Counted from the first letter of the stretch, positions 1 through 8,296 are shown. The stretch: 46,985 nt of DNA from Anaerolineales bacterium (GCA_020060625.1 JAGUZU010000074.1:1-46985); one strand, 5' to 3'. Notes: a model not told the origin generated them from the sequence alone. Program-made: numbers and translations.

Positions 1-5
1 ATCGA

Positions 6-103
6 ACCGCCAAGTGCGCCAAAGCCGCCAAGAAAACCTTGAAAACTTGGCGTACTTGGCATCTTGGCGGTAAAAAATCTAAAATGTACGGTAGAGAAAA
101 ACG
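6..103. repeat. CCGCCAAG-type palindromic intergenic repeat, copy 1
   Basis: The left arm carries ACCGCCAAG, GCGCCAAAG and CCGCCAAG. The right arm answers with CTTGGCG, CTTGGC and CTTGGCGGT, ending at 71. The following AT-rich tail contains AAAATGTACGGTAGAG. The same palindrome and tail recur at 29095-29229. The left end may be cut by the window edge. This is a non-coding dispersed repeat upstream of moeA. Confidence 0.75.
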
Positions 104-149
104 GGAAGGAGGAAATTCAACGGAAAGGGTATAATCGCGCCGCATTCAC

Positions 150-1364
150 ATGCTATCTGTCACTGAAGCGCGCGAGCGCATCCTCTCCCATCTCAAATCG
201 GTTGCGGCGGAAACTGCGCCCCTGACCGTCTGCGCCAACCGCACGCTTGCGGCGGACATCACCGCCCCGCATGACATCCCCTCCTTCGATAATTCAGCCA
301 TGGATGGATTCGCCATCCGTGCCGAGGATACAACCGCCTCACACGTGACCTTGAGCGTGGTCGCCGACATCCCAGCCGGGTCCACGCCGACGGTGACTCT
401 TGCCCCCGGCGAAGCCGCGCGAATCATGACTGGCGCGCAATTACCGAAAGGCGCGGACGCCGTCATCCCCGTCGAAGACACAGACTTCAATCGCCGCGAA
501 GCAGGAACCGCCGCGCCCAAAACCGTTTCATTCGCAAGGACGCTGAAGGCGGGAGAAAACATCCGCGCACGCGGCATGGATATTCATGCCGGCGATATCG
601 TCATGCAAAAGGGACGCGCGCTTAAACCCCAAGACCTTGGTCTGCTGGCGACGCTTGGCATGGCAAACGTGGAGGTTTACAAAAAACCGCGCATTGCCCT
701 GTTCTCCTCCGGCGATGAACTGCTCGATGTATCCGCGCCGCTGGAACCTGGCAAGATCCGCGATTCGAATTCCTACATGCTCGCCGGGTTGATCGAAAGC
801 GCAGGCGCGGAAGCGATACGGCTGGGCGTGGCAAGAGATGAGCGCGACGAAGTCACAAACCTGCTCGACCAAGCCGTGAAGAAAAACGTCGACCTGATCC
901 TTTCGTCCGCGGGGGTGAGTGTGGGCGCCTTCGACTTCATCAAGGAAGTCGTGGAAACCAACGGCAAAATGGACTTTTGGCGGGTGAACATGCGCCCGGG
1001 CAAACCACTGGCGTTCGGCAAATATGGCGGCATCCCATTCATTGGCTTGCCGGGGAATCCGGTTTCGGCTTTCGTCGGCTTCGAGGTCTTCGCGCGACCC
1101 GCGCTCGAACGGCTGGGCGGCAAAATGGACGGGAGCAGGCAAAAGGTCAAAGTAAGATGCGAAAAAGAGATCGAATCGGACGGGCGCGAAAGTTATCTGC
1201 GGGCGAATATCCGCGAAGAGAACGGCGTCTTTTTGGCAAAACTGACAGGTCATCAGGGATCGGGGAATCTGCTGTCTTTGGTACAGGCGGATGCTTTACT
1301 AATTATCCCCGCTGGTGTAAAATGCGTGCCTGCTGGTCAGGAAGTGAACGCGTATCTTTTGTGA
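150..1364 (+). CDS. moeA: Molybdopterin molybdenumtransferase MoeA
   Basis: A 404-residue MoeA, the enzyme that inserts molybdate into adenylylated molybdopterin to finish molybdenum cofactor in the cytoplasm. The diagnostic N-terminal segment SFDNSAMDGFA is at about residues 45-55. The MoCF-like domain follows, with ALFSSGDEL near 185 and SSAGVSVGAFDF near 255. GLPGNPVSAF is near 300, and a C-terminal beta-barrel domain closes the protein. Length is normal for the family. A TATAAT box at 130-135 lies just upstream of the ATG, so the leader is short. The VKOR gene begins 7 nt after its stop and is probably co-transcribed. No other Moco-synthesis gene or molybdoenzyme is in the window, so the client enzymes must be elsewhere. 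Confidence 0.95.
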   Translation: MLSVTEARERILSHLKSVAAETAPLTVCANRTLAADITAPHDIPSFDNSAMDGFAIRAEDTTASHVTLSVVADIPAGSTPTVTLAPGEAARIMTGAQLPKGADAVIPVEDTDFNRREAGTAAPKTVSFARTLKAGENIRARGMDIHAGDIVMQKGRALKPQDLGLLATLGMANVEVYKKPRIALFSSGDELLDVSAPLEPGKIRDSNSYMLAGLIESAGAEAIRLGVARDERDEVTNLLDQAVKKNVDLILSSAGVSVGAFDFIKEVVETNGKMDFWRVNMRPGKPLAFGKYGGIPFIGLPGNPVSAFVGFEVFARPALERLGGKMDGSRQKVKVRCEKEIESDGRESYLRANIREENGVFLAKLTGHQGSGNLLSLVQADALLIIPAGVKCVPAGQEVNAYLL

Positions 1365-1370
1365 GGAAAC

Positions 1371-1799
1371 ATGGATAAATGGCTGTACCGCGCTTCGATT
1401 GCGTTGGCGATTATCGGTCTGCTCGTTTCGATCTATATGACCGTTTACAAGTACACCGGAAATGAAGGGATGTGCCTCGGTTCGGGTGATTGCTCCACCG
1501 TGAACGCCAGCCGCTTCTCCGAAGTGAACGGCATTCCGGTGGCGGTGGTCGGCATCGTCGGTTACATGGCGATCCTGGGCGTTCATTTTCTCGAAAAACG
1601 AAACGCGCTCTTCGAGAAGAACGGCTCGCTGCTCATCTTCGGCATGGGGCTTGCCGGATTCGTTTTCATCCTCTGGCTAATCTATGTCGAGATTGCCCTG
1701 CTGAAAGCCATCTGTCCGTTTTGTGTTGCCTCGCAGGCTGCAATGACTCTCATCTTTATCATCGCCGTCATTCGCCTGATCAAACAACCCAATTCCTAG
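1371..1799 (+). CDS. Vitamin K epoxide reductase (VKOR) family protein
   Basis: A 142-residue integral membrane protein with about four transmembrane helices (residues 8-28, 56-75, 86-110 and 119-137). Bacterial VKOR homologues reoxidise DsbA-like thioredoxins and pass electrons to quinone, so they replace DsbB. The expected cysteines are present: the loop pair C35 and C41 (MCLGSGDC) and the active-site CPFC at 115-118. There is no fused thioredoxin domain and no DsbA-like partner nearby. It starts 7 nt after moeA behind a GAGG ribosome-binding site, and the next gene follows behind AGGAGG. A role in extracytoplasmic disulfide formation is inferred from the family. It would fit the many secreted Cys-containing proteins in this window. 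Confidence 0.88.
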   Translation: MDKWLYRASIALAIIGLLVSIYMTVYKYTGNEGMCLGSGDCSTVNASRFSEVNGIPVAVVGIVGYMAILGVHFLEKRNALFEKNGSLLIFGMGLAGFVFILWLIYVEIALLKAICPFCVASQAAMTLIFIIAVIRLIKQPNS

Positions 1800-1811
1800 G
1801 AGGAATTACAA

Positions 1812-2030
1812 ATGCCTCGTATCAAGTGTCACTATGCCGATTGCGTGTTTCTGGATGAAGGGTACTGCTCCGCCGCGGCAGTGGAGTTCGATCCAGATAC
1901 CGGGTGCGTCACCTACTCACCCACAGACGGCGCTGCTTTAAAGGAAGACGAATGGGAAGAAGACGAAGAATGGGAAGACGAAGACCTCGACGATGACGAC
2001 GATGAATGGGACGAAGAGGACGAGTTCTAA
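1812..2030 (+). CDS. Small Cys-containing protein with very acidic C-terminal tail
   Basis: A 72-residue protein. Its N-terminal 35 residues hold four cysteines (C6, C11, C19, C32) in a spacing reminiscent of the DUF1540-type small zinc-binding motif. This resemblance is by eye only. Residues 45-72 are almost all Asp, Glu and Trp, so the protein is extremely acidic. A strong AGGAGG site (1798-1803) precedes the ATG and a clear terminator follows, so it is a genuine expressed gene ending the moeA-VKOR operon. Function is unknown. The tail could bind cations or act as a solubility or interaction tail. Confidence 0.7.
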   Translation: MPRIKCHYADCVFLDEGYCSAAAVEFDPDTGCVTYSPTDGAALKEDEWEEDEEWEDEDLDDDDDEWDEEDEF

Positions 2031-2074
2031 CCCTTTCGCGCTTCACACTTAACTGAATATTGCACCTTGTACCC

Positions 2075-2103
2075 AAGCCTTCTCCTCGCGGGAAGGCTTT
2101 TTG
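2075..2103. terminator. Bidirectional intrinsic terminator
   Basis: Arms AAGCCTTC (2075-2082) and GAAGGCTT (2092-2099) pair perfectly and are followed by a T run. The hairpin sits between the plus-strand acidic-protein gene and the 3' end of the convergent malQ. The A/T flanks allow it to work for both strands. Confidence 0.85.
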
Positions 2104-3633
2104 TTATCTAAGCGTCAGCCAGTTCAAATCCCGCAGCCCTGCCGCAAGGTCTTCGCGCAGATCTTCGTCTTTCATACGCCATTCCCAGTTGCCGCCCAGC
2201 GTACTGGGGAAGTTCATGCGCGCTTCGCCACCGAGACCAAGCACATCCTGCATGGGGGCGATGGCAAACACCGCAACAGATTTCCATATTGTCCGGATCA
2301 AGTCCCAAGCGAAGTCGTGTCCGTCCACGCCGAGATAACGCTGCGCGAATTCTCGTTCATGCTGCGGCGCAGTGGCAAACCAGCCGAACGCCGTATCGTT
2401 GTCGTGCGTGCCGGTGTATGCCACGCACTTCGGGACGTAATTATGCGGGAGGAAGGGGTTATCGGGTCCCGAAAATGCGAATTGCAACACCTTCATACCG
2501 GGCAGGTTGAAAGTGTCAAGCAGTTCAATCACATCCGGCGTAATCAAACCCAAATCTTCGGCAATAATCGGGAGCCTCATTTCTGGGTCCGCAGTCCCAT
2601 CTTTTAAATCCGCAACGACAGCATTGAAAAAGTCTTTGCCGGGGCCCGTCACCCAGCGACCATTTTCGGCGGTGGTGTGCTCGGCGGGGATTTCATAATA
2701 GCCCGCAAATCCGCGAAAGTGGTCGAGCCGCAGCACGTCCACCATTTGCAGGGACGCGCGAATGCGCGAAAGCCACCACGCATACTTTTCCTTTTTATGA
2801 ACTTCCCAGTTATACAAGGGATTTCCCCACAACTGCCCCGTGGCAGAGAAGCCGTCCGGCGGGACGCCCGCCACGACCGTTGGGCTGCCGCTTTTATCAA
2901 GGAAGAACAACTCGGGGTTCGACCAGACATCCGCAGAGTCGAACGCAACGAAAATCGGAATGTCGCCGACGATCTGGATGTCCTTCTCCTTCGCGTACGC
3001 GCGAAGTTTCTCCCACTGGCGGAAAAATAGAAATTGATAAAAGGAATATCTTTGGATGTCTTCCGCCAGTTCCTTTCTGGCTTTCGTCAACGCGGACTTT
3101 TTTCTGGAACGCAGCGCCTCATCCCAGCCGGTCCATGCTCCGCCGCCATTGGCTTCCTTCAACGCCATGAACAGGGCGAAATCGTCCAGCCAATAGGCGT
3201 TTTGGGCGCAGAAATAATCGAAGGATTCACGAAGATGCTCGGGGCTTGTCCTGAGCATAGTCGAAGGATTGGATTGGAAGCGGGAAAAAGCCTTCAGCAG
3301 AAGGTCAATCTTTTTTGGAATGACCAAGCCAAAGTCCACGCGTGAGGCGGGCAGGTTTTGGAAGGCATCCAAGTCCTCTTGAGTCGCCAAACCAGTTTCA
3401 AGCAAATCGTCCGGGCTGATCAAATAGGGATTGCCCGCAAAGGCGGAGAAGCATTGATATGGCGAATCGCCGTAACCAGTGGGACCAAGCGGGAGGATTT
3501 GCCAGAGTTTACAGCCGGTGGAGGCGAGCCAATCCACAAAGCGATATGCCTGCGGACCGAGGTCGCCGATGCCATAGGGACCGGGCAGGCTGGTGGGATG
3601 CAAAAGAATGCCGGAGGAGCGTTTGAAAGCCAT
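2104..3633 (-). CDS. malQ: 4-alpha-glucanotransferase (amylomaltase)
   Basis: A 509-residue GH77 enzyme that transfers alpha-1,4-glucan segments between malto-oligosaccharides in the cytoplasm. The N-terminus has the family hallmark SGILLHPTSLPGPYGIGDLG, then WQILPLGPTGYGDSPYQ near residue 45. The catalytic region carries LRLDHFRGF with the nucleophile Asp, IIAEDLG with the acid/base Glu, and THDND with the third catalytic Asp. Full length. It starts 3 nt after the end of glgA on the same strand, so the two form a glycogen-metabolism operon. The 3' end runs into the shared terminator at 2075-2103. Confidence 0.96.
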   Translation of the reverse strand: MAFKRSSGILLHPTSLPGPYGIGDLGPQAYRFVDWLASTGCKLWQILPLGPTGYGDSPYQCFSAFAGNPYLISPDDLLETGLATQEDLDAFQNLPASRVDFGLVIPKKIDLLLKAFSRFQSNPSTMLRTSPEHLRESFDYFCAQNAYWLDDFALFMALKEANGGGAWTGWDEALRSRKKSALTKARKELAEDIQRYSFYQFLFFRQWEKLRAYAKEKDIQIVGDIPIFVAFDSADVWSNPELFFLDKSGSPTVVAGVPPDGFSATGQLWGNPLYNWEVHKKEKYAWWLSRIRASLQMVDVLRLDHFRGFAGYYEIPAEHTTAENGRWVTGPGKDFFNAVVADLKDGTADPEMRLPIIAEDLGLITPDVIELLDTFNLPGMKVLQFAFSGPDNPFLPHNYVPKCVAYTGTHDNDTAFGWFATAPQHEREFAQRYLGVDGHDFAWDLIRTIWKSVAVFAIAPMQDVLGLGGEARMNFPSTLGGNWEWRMKDEDLREDLAAGLRDLNWLTLR

Positions 3634-3636
3634 AAG

Positions 3637-5061
3637 TCATTTCACCAAAGAGAGGTAAAGGTCGAGATATTCCTGCGCGGAATTTTTCCAAGAAAAATCA
3701 CGGGACATGCCCGTACGTTGAATCTTTTGCCATTGTTCTTTATCATCAGACATGACTTTGACACCCGCCTTGATCGCGCTGACCAGTGACATGTGATGTT
3801 CCTTCTCGAAAACGAATCCTGTTTCGCCGTGCGCAACCGTATCATCCAAGCCGCCCACCGCGCGGACAACCGGCACACAACCGTATCGCATGGCGATCAT
3901 CTGCGAAAGTCCGCACGGTTCGTAGCGCGAAGGCATGAGGAGCATGTCCGCGCCGGCGTAAATCTGGCGGGCAAGCCCGGAATCGAATCGCAACTCGGCT
4001 TTGATCTTTTCGGGGAATGCCGTTTGCAGGGCGCGCGCCGCCTCTTCCAATTTTGGATCGCCGGTTCCCAGAATGACGGCTTGAAAGTCTGCCTTTTTCA
4101 TGCTCTTGAGCGCGGCAAAGGCGAGGTCAACGCCTTTTTGCACATCCATGCGCGAGACAACAGCAAGAAGCGGAACACTTGGGTTGCTCACAAACCCCAA
4201 TTTATTCTGCAGCATCTCTTTGTTTTCGGCGCGGCGCTGGAGGGAATTTACGTCATAATTCACCGCAATCGCCTTATCATCCGCCGGGTTGAATGAGTCG
4301 GTGTCAATGCCGTTCAAAATGCCGCTCAACGTCTCCTTGCGGATTTGTAGAAAGTCGTTCAAGCCGCAGCCGAATTCGGGCGTCAATACTTCGTTTGCAT
4401 ACCCCGGCGAGACTGCCACAATCGCATCCGACGCCCACAACCCCAGCGGGAGCGGCATGGAACGCGCCCATTCGGGCAGGTCGGTTTGGGCGAGTTTTAC
4501 GCCGTAACTTTCGAGAATGCCGCTTACGTCTGGTCCCATGTACGGCAGATTATGCAAGGTAACTACTCCCGCCACATGACGCGCCACCGCCTCCCAGCGC
4601 TTCGTCAGATTTCCATACAAGCTGACTGCTGTGTGCCAGTCATTGGCATGGAGGACATCGGGAGTCCAATTGACCCGGTTCGGAAGTTCGAGCGCGGCAA
4701 GCGAAAAGAACGTATATTTTTCAGCGTCGCGGCTTGCATCCGCGGAATAGACGGAGCCGTTCGCGCGGATCGGATCGCCATTGATAAGATAAACGGGCAT
4801 CCCATCCAATGTCGTCTCGAACGCCTCCACTTCGACCTCCGAATCGCCGCGCGGGATCGAAAAAATACCCAACGACTTGAGATTTTCCGCCTTTACGACA
4901 GGGTGATACGGCAAGACAAGCCGGACATCCAGTTTCAAATCGTCGGTGGAAAGAGCGCGCAGCGCGCGCGGAAGCGACCCTGCCACATCGCCAAGCCCGC
5001 CGACCTTTACGAACGGGTCGGCTTCCGCGGCGAGGAAAAGCACGTTGATGGTTTTAGACAT
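3637..5061 (-). CDS. glgA: Glycogen synthase (GT5 family)
   Basis: A 474-residue glucosyltransferase that extends alpha-1,4-glucan from ADP-glucose (substrate inferred from the GT5 family). The N-terminal nucleotide-sugar motif KVGGLGDV is at about residues 19-26. The C-terminal GT-B half holds SRYEPCGLSQ, with the conserved Glu and Cys, and AVGGLDDTV. Length is typical. It is the first gene of a two-gene operon with malQ. glgC and glgB are not in the window. The ATG is supported because the conserved KTINVLFLAAEADPF start follows directly. A perfect 13-bp hairpin lies just upstream and insulates it from tRNA-His. Confidence 0.94.
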   Translation of the reverse strand: MSKTINVLFLAAEADPFVKVGGLGDVAGSLPRALRALSTDDLKLDVRLVLPYHPVVKAENLKSLGIFSIPRGDSEVEVEAFETTLDGMPVYLINGDPIRANGSVYSADASRDAEKYTFFSLAALELPNRVNWTPDVLHANDWHTAVSLYGNLTKRWEAVARHVAGVVTLHNLPYMGPDVSGILESYGVKLAQTDLPEWARSMPLPLGLWASDAIVAVSPGYANEVLTPEFGCGLNDFLQIRKETLSGILNGIDTDSFNPADDKAIAVNYDVNSLQRRAENKEMLQNKLGFVSNPSVPLLAVVSRMDVQKGVDLAFAALKSMKKADFQAVILGTGDPKLEEAARALQTAFPEKIKAELRFDSGLARQIYAGADMLLMPSRYEPCGLSQMIAMRYGCVPVVRAVGGLDDTVAHGETGFVFEKEHHMSLVSAIKAGVKVMSDDKEQWQKIQRTGMSRDFSWKNSAQEYLDLYLSLVK

Positions 5062-5089
5062 GCGCTGATTTTACTCTATAGAGTACATA

Positions 5090-5120
5090 AACCTCCGAGG
5101 TCTATTTGACCTCGGAGGTT
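5090..5120. terminator. Perfect 13-bp hairpin between tRNA-His and glgA
   Basis: Arms AACCTCCGAGGTC (5090-5102) and GACCTCGGAGGTT (5108-5120) flank the loop TATTT. The hairpin lies directly downstream of tRNA-His on the minus strand, where it is likely to end the tRNA transcript. Similar long perfect hairpins occur at 7443-7477 and 12755-12790. Confidence 0.65.
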
Positions 5121-5130
5121 TGAAATTCAG

Positions 5131-5203
5131 GGAGCCTGATGGGTCTCGAACCCACAACATCCACATCCACAGTGTGGCGCTCTGCCATTGAGCTACAGGC
5201 TCC
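5131..5203 (-). tRNA. tRNA-His (GTG anticodon)
   Basis: The minus strand folds into a full cloverleaf. The anticodon stem CCACA/TGTGG encloses the loop CTGTGGA with anticodon GTG. The T arm has GTGGG/CCCAT around TTCGAGA. The acceptor stem is eight base pairs (GGAGCCTG with CAGGCTCC), giving the extra G-1:C73 pair that is the identity element of histidine tRNA. CCA is not encoded. It lies downstream of hisS and the GNAT gene on the same strand. Confidence 0.97.
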
Positions 5204-5233
5204 ATACTAAAGCGGACGAAATTTTACCATAAA

Positions 5234-5698
5234 TCAGCGCAAGTTCAATACCGCCAAGTTTTCATCTCCCGCCATTTCGCCCGTCTCGACAAAACCCAAA
5301 CTTGCGTACAATTTCTTTGCGCCAACGTTCTCCGGACTGTAACTGATCGCCGCCACTCGAACGCGCTCATCCGCGCGAAAGTTTTCCAAAATGAGATTTA
5401 TGGCATCGCGCCCGTACCCTTTGCCTTGAAACTTTTCATCCACCATCAACCGCATGATAAAAACATGAATTCGGGAATGCGCATAATTCGCGGCATACAT
5501 CAAAAACCCAACCGGCTCTTCGCCCGCATAAATTCCAAACGGGTGGCTGTTCCAGTGTCCCTCGTCATCGAAGCCAAACTGGGATTCGGCAATGGACATC
5601 AAATTCGAGGCGACAAAATGACTTTGCTCCTCCCGCACCTTCAACTGGATCAACGCCCGCCAGTTTTCCGCAGAAACGGGTTGAAGTGTAACGCTCAC
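5234..5698 (-). CDS. GNAT family N-acetyltransferase
   Basis: A 154-residue acetyltransferase. The acetyl-CoA pyrophosphate-binding signature QGKGYGRDAI is at about residue 95, preceded by the beta-strand segment RLMVDEKF and followed by NVGAKKLYASLGF near the end. The overall pattern (early EEQSHFVA, then NVGAKKLYASLGF) resembles spermidine/spermine acetyltransferases of the PaiA/BltD type, but the substrate is not proven. The start is GTG at 5696-5698. It overlaps the hisS stop as GTGA and sits 5 nt after AGGAGG, so it is translationally coupled to hisS. An open reading frame extends further upstream, but that part only overlaps the end of hisS. tRNA-His lies 30 nt downstream. Confidence 0.88.
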   Translation of the reverse strand: MSVTLQPVSAENWRALIQLKVREEQSHFVASNLMSIAESQFGFDDEGHWNSHPFGIYAGEEPVGFLMYAANYAHSRIHVFIMRLMVDEKFQGKGYGRDAINLILENFRADERVRVAAISYSPENVGAKKLYASLGFVETGEMAGDENLAVLNLR

Positions 5699-6963
5699 AG
5701 AATCCTCCTGATTACGTCCAATGCCGCTTCCCTCTTGACCTGAACCTGCTCGCCATTTAAGAGATTTTTGACGACAACCAAGCCTTTTTCCATTTCGTCC
5801 GGTCCCAAAACCAGCGCAACTTTCATCTTCATCTTGTCCGCAAATTTGAATTGCTTTGGCAGTTTCGCCGGCTCGGGCGAAACCATCACATTCAAGCCTG
5901 CCTGACGCAACTCCGCCGCGAGAGCGAACGACTGCATCCATAACTTCTCATCGAACACCGTAACCAGCACTTGCGCCGGGCTCGGCTCGAACTCCGGCAC
6001 AAGTCCCCGCTCCTGCAAAATGATGCCGCTTACCACATCGCCCATCGCAAAGCCGACCCCCGAAAGCGGATTCCCACCCACATCCGCAAGCAGGTTATCG
6101 TAACGCCCGCCGCCAAAGATGGCGCGACGTAAAGAGCCGGTCGTGTCAAAGGCTTCAAAGACCGTGCCGGTGTAATACAACAATCCACGCACGATGTTCG
6201 GGTCGAATTTGACGTACTCTGCCACGCCCAATGCTTCCAGCGCGGCAAAGAGACGGGTCAGCTCATCGTTTTTCTTCCAAAGATCGAAATTGCCGAGAAC
6301 GTCCTTCAAACCATCCAATTGCTTTTGCGTGAGTCCAAGTTCCAGCGCATACGCATCCCATTTCGCGGGCTCCATCTTGGAGCGGCGATCCACTAAATTC
6401 GAGACGACGAGGCGCGTTTCAGGAGGAATCTCAAGGTTGTCGAATTCCGAGTCCATCAGGCGGCGGTTATTTACATAGATGCGAGCCAACTCCGGGCTGA
6501 GTCCGACCGAGCGCAGGAACGTCGCCCCGACGGCGATCAGTTCCGCATCCGCTTCCGGCGAATCGACACCCAACATGTCCACGTTCCATTGAAAAAACTC
6601 GCGGGCGCGTCCCTTTTGCGGCTGCTCATAGCGCCAGAACGGACCGAACGACCACCAGCGCACGGGATAGGTCAATTCGTTTTGTTTCGCCGCGATCATG
6701 CGAGCCAGCGAAGGCGTCAGTTCGGGGCGAAGCGTCACCAAATCACCGCCGCGATCCTCGAATGTGAACGACTGTTTCTTGACCAGTTCCTCGCCCGATT
6801 TCGCCGCATACAAGTCAATCGGCTCGATGAAAGGACCATCATATTCCTGATAGCCAAAAGCACGCGAAGCCGCGCGCGCCTTTTCATAAATAAAATTGCG
6901 CAATGCCATCTGTTCAGGATAGAATTCGCGCGTGCCTTTTACGCTTTGAATCTTGTTTGCCAT
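5695..6963 (-). CDS. hisS: Histidyl-tRNA synthetase
   Basis: A 422-residue class II synthetase that charges tRNA-His with histidine. Visible signatures are the N-terminal KGTREFYPEQM, motif 2 TLRPELTPSLARM, the HisRS-specific LLYYTGTVFEAF with GGGRYDNL, and a C-terminal anticodon-binding domain with QVLVTVF. I chose the ATG at 6963 (MANKIQSVKG) over the longer frame starting at 7029. HisRS proteins begin here, and GGAG lies at a good distance. It is divergent from the HIT gene, with only 53 bp between them. The GNAT gene overlaps its stop codon, and its cognate tRNA-His lies less than 0.5 kb downstream on the same strand. Confidence 0.96.
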   Translation of the reverse strand: MANKIQSVKGTREFYPEQMALRNFIYEKARAASRAFGYQEYDGPFIEPIDLYAAKSGEELVKKQSFTFEDRGGDLVTLRPELTPSLARMIAAKQNELTYPVRWWSFGPFWRYEQPQKGRAREFFQWNVDMLGVDSPEADAELIAVGATFLRSVGLSPELARIYVNNRRLMDSEFDNLEIPPETRLVVSNLVDRRSKMEPAKWDAYALELGLTQKQLDGLKDVLGNFDLWKKNDELTRLFAALEALGVAEYVKFDPNIVRGLLYYTGTVFEAFDTTGSLRRAIFGGGRYDNLLADVGGNPLSGVGFAMGDVVSGIILQERGLVPEFEPSPAQVLVTVFDEKLWMQSFALAAELRQAGLNVMVSPEPAKLPKQFKFADKMKMKVALVLGPDEMEKGLVVVKNLLNGEQVQVKREAALDVIRRIL

Positions 6964-7016
6964 AATTGCTCCAATTCTGCCGCATTCTAACATGACTTCA
7001 TCCTTCGGAGAAAAAT

Positions 7017-7394
7017 ATGACCTGTCCATTTTGCCCGCCCAGCCTGCTCATCGAAAACATCATCCTCGAAAACAAATTCTGCCTTTTCCTGCAACACCAT
7101 GAACCAATCCTAAAAGGCTCAGGAGTGATCGTCACGCGCGCCCACAGGGAAAACGTTTTTGATATTTCGCCGGAAGAGTGGCGGGCGGCACACAAAATGA
7201 TCCAGCAGGCAAAAAGTATGATCGACGAAAAATTCAAACCTGCCGGGTATAACCTCGGTTGGAATTGCGGCACAGTTGCAGGGCAGGAAATCTTCCACGT
7301 CCACCTGCACGTCATCCCCCGCTACGCAGATGAACCGCTCGCTGGGAAGGGAATTCGCTATTGGTTGAAGCAAGAGGCAAATCGAAGGGAATAA
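7017..7394 (+). CDS. HIT family hydrolase
   Basis: A 125-residue histidine-triad protein. The catalytic motif HVHLHVIPR is at about residues 93-101. An N-terminal MTCPFC carries the CxxC that binds structural zinc in many bacterial HIT proteins. The family hydrolyses nucleotide phosphoramidates and related dinucleotides in the cytoplasm; the exact substrate here is unknown. Length is normal. The gene is divergent from hisS and preceded by GGAG. A hairpin terminator follows directly (7398-7422), so it is probably monocistronic. Confidence 0.93.
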   Translation: MTCPFCPPSLLIENIILENKFCLFLQHHEPILKGSGVIVTRAHRENVFDISPEEWRAAHKMIQQAKSMIDEKFKPAGYNLGWNCGTVAGQEIFHVHLHVIPRYADEPLAGKGIRYWLKQEANRRE

Positions 7395-7397
7395 CAG

Positions 7398-7430
7398 CCA
7401 AAATTCAATGATTGAATTTTGGTATGATTT
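7398..7430 (+). terminator. Terminator of the HIT gene
   Basis: CCAAAATTCAAT (7398-7409) and ATTGAATTTTGG (7411-7422) form perfect 12-bp arms around a single base, 4 nt after the HIT stop codon, followed by TATGATTTT. The tiny loop means the central pairs will open. The AT-rich stem may work weakly. Confidence 0.6.
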
Positions 7431-7442
7431 TGGTATAATACC

Positions 7443-7477
7443 AAGACTTCGGAAGTCTAACAGACTTCCGAAGTCTT
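7443..7477. repeat. Perfect 16-bp hairpin built of nested palindromes
   Basis: AAGACTTCGGAAGTCT (7443-7458) and AGACTTCCGAAGTCTT (7462-7477) are exact reverse complements separated by AAC. Each arm is itself nearly self-complementary. It lies 14 nt upstream of the methyltransferase start and just before its AGGAG site, so it must be in or next to that gene's leader. It belongs with the hairpins at 5090-5120 and 12755-12790. Confidence 0.75.
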
Positions 7478-7491
7478 AAAGGAGAAATAAA

Positions 7492-8292
7492 ATGGAAATC
7501 AATTATCAGGAGACCAGCAAGGACCTGCTCACTCGTATTGACATTCACGAAAAATACGGCTCCGCCAACATCGACGTGTGGACGAACGACCTGCTAAAAC
7601 CACAGGCAGGCATGAGCATTCTCGACGTCGGCTGCGGCGCAGGGAAACTGAGTTTCCTTTTCAACGAATACACCAAAGGCGGCGCGGAGATCACAGGCGG
7701 CGATTTCTCGGAAGAACTGCTCGAAAAAGCCCGCGTAAAAAACAAGAAACTCGGCGCGAAAATTGGCTTCCAATTTTTAGACTTCAACAAGCCATTCAAT
7801 TTCGCGGATAACACCTTCGACCTGTGCACCAGCGCCTTCGCCATTTACTACGCCTCCAACTTGGACTTTACATTTGGTGAGGCGCACCGTGTCCTTAAGC
7901 CCGGCGGACGGCTTTTCGTCTCCGGTCCATTGCCCGAAAACAAGCAGATGTTCTACGACATCATCAAAGAAGCCACCGGCGCGGAAATTCCGCCCATGCC
8001 CGGCTCCTCGCGCTTCAAGGGCGACATCTTCAACACCATTGACCGCATCTTCGCCAAGACCGAACTGCACAAGTTCGAGAATCACCTCACCTTTCCCGAA
8101 GTCGCGCCGTTCATTGATTATGTCCGCGCCTCATTGAGCGAAGACCGCAAACTGTGGACATCCATGTTCAGCGGCAAGGATGAGTATGAAGCGTTGATCG
8201 GAAAGATCGAAGCGGTTGCGAAGAAGTGGTTCGAACGCGACGGCAAACTGGTGATGACCAAGGTCGTCGGCGGAATTCTGGCAACAAAATAA
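7492..8292 (+). CDS. Class I SAM-dependent methyltransferase
   Basis: A 266-residue Rossmann-fold methyltransferase. Motif I LDVGCGAGKLSF (about residues 42-53) binds S-adenosylmethionine. GGDFSEELLEKA gives the acidic ribose-binding position, and FDLCTSAFAIYY plus HRVLKPGGRLFVSG match motifs II-III of UbiE-like enzymes. The methyl acceptor cannot be told from sequence. A good AAAGGAG site precedes the ATG. A palindromic repeat (8297-8391) starts 5 nt after the stop and separates it from the LmbE-type deacetylase, so co-transcription is possible but not certain. Confidence 0.88.
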   Translation: MEINYQETSKDLLTRIDIHEKYGSANIDVWTNDLLKPQAGMSILDVGCGAGKLSFLFNEYTKGGAEITGGDFSEELLEKARVKNKKLGAKIGFQFLDFNKPFNFADNTFDLCTSAFAIYYASNLDFTFGEAHRVLKPGGRLFVSGPLPENKQMFYDIIKEATGAEIPPMPGSSRFKGDIFNTIDRIFAKTELHKFENHLTFPEVAPFIDYVRASLSEDRKLWTSMFSGKDEYEALIGKIEAVAKKWFERDGKLVMTKVVGGILATK

Positions 8293-8296
8293 AAGG

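Noticed and set aside
1300-1586. Minus-strand frame over the moeA-VKOR junction
   Set aside because: Antisense to two well-supported genes and without a family pattern.
5699-5941. Upstream extension of the GNAT frame
   Set aside because: It runs antiphase inside hisS and encodes no GNAT pattern. The GTG at 5698 with AGGAGG is a better start.
6964-7029. 22-residue upstream extension of HisRS
   Set aside because: It overlaps the HIT gene start and lacks HisRS similarity. The ATG at 6963 has GGAG in place.
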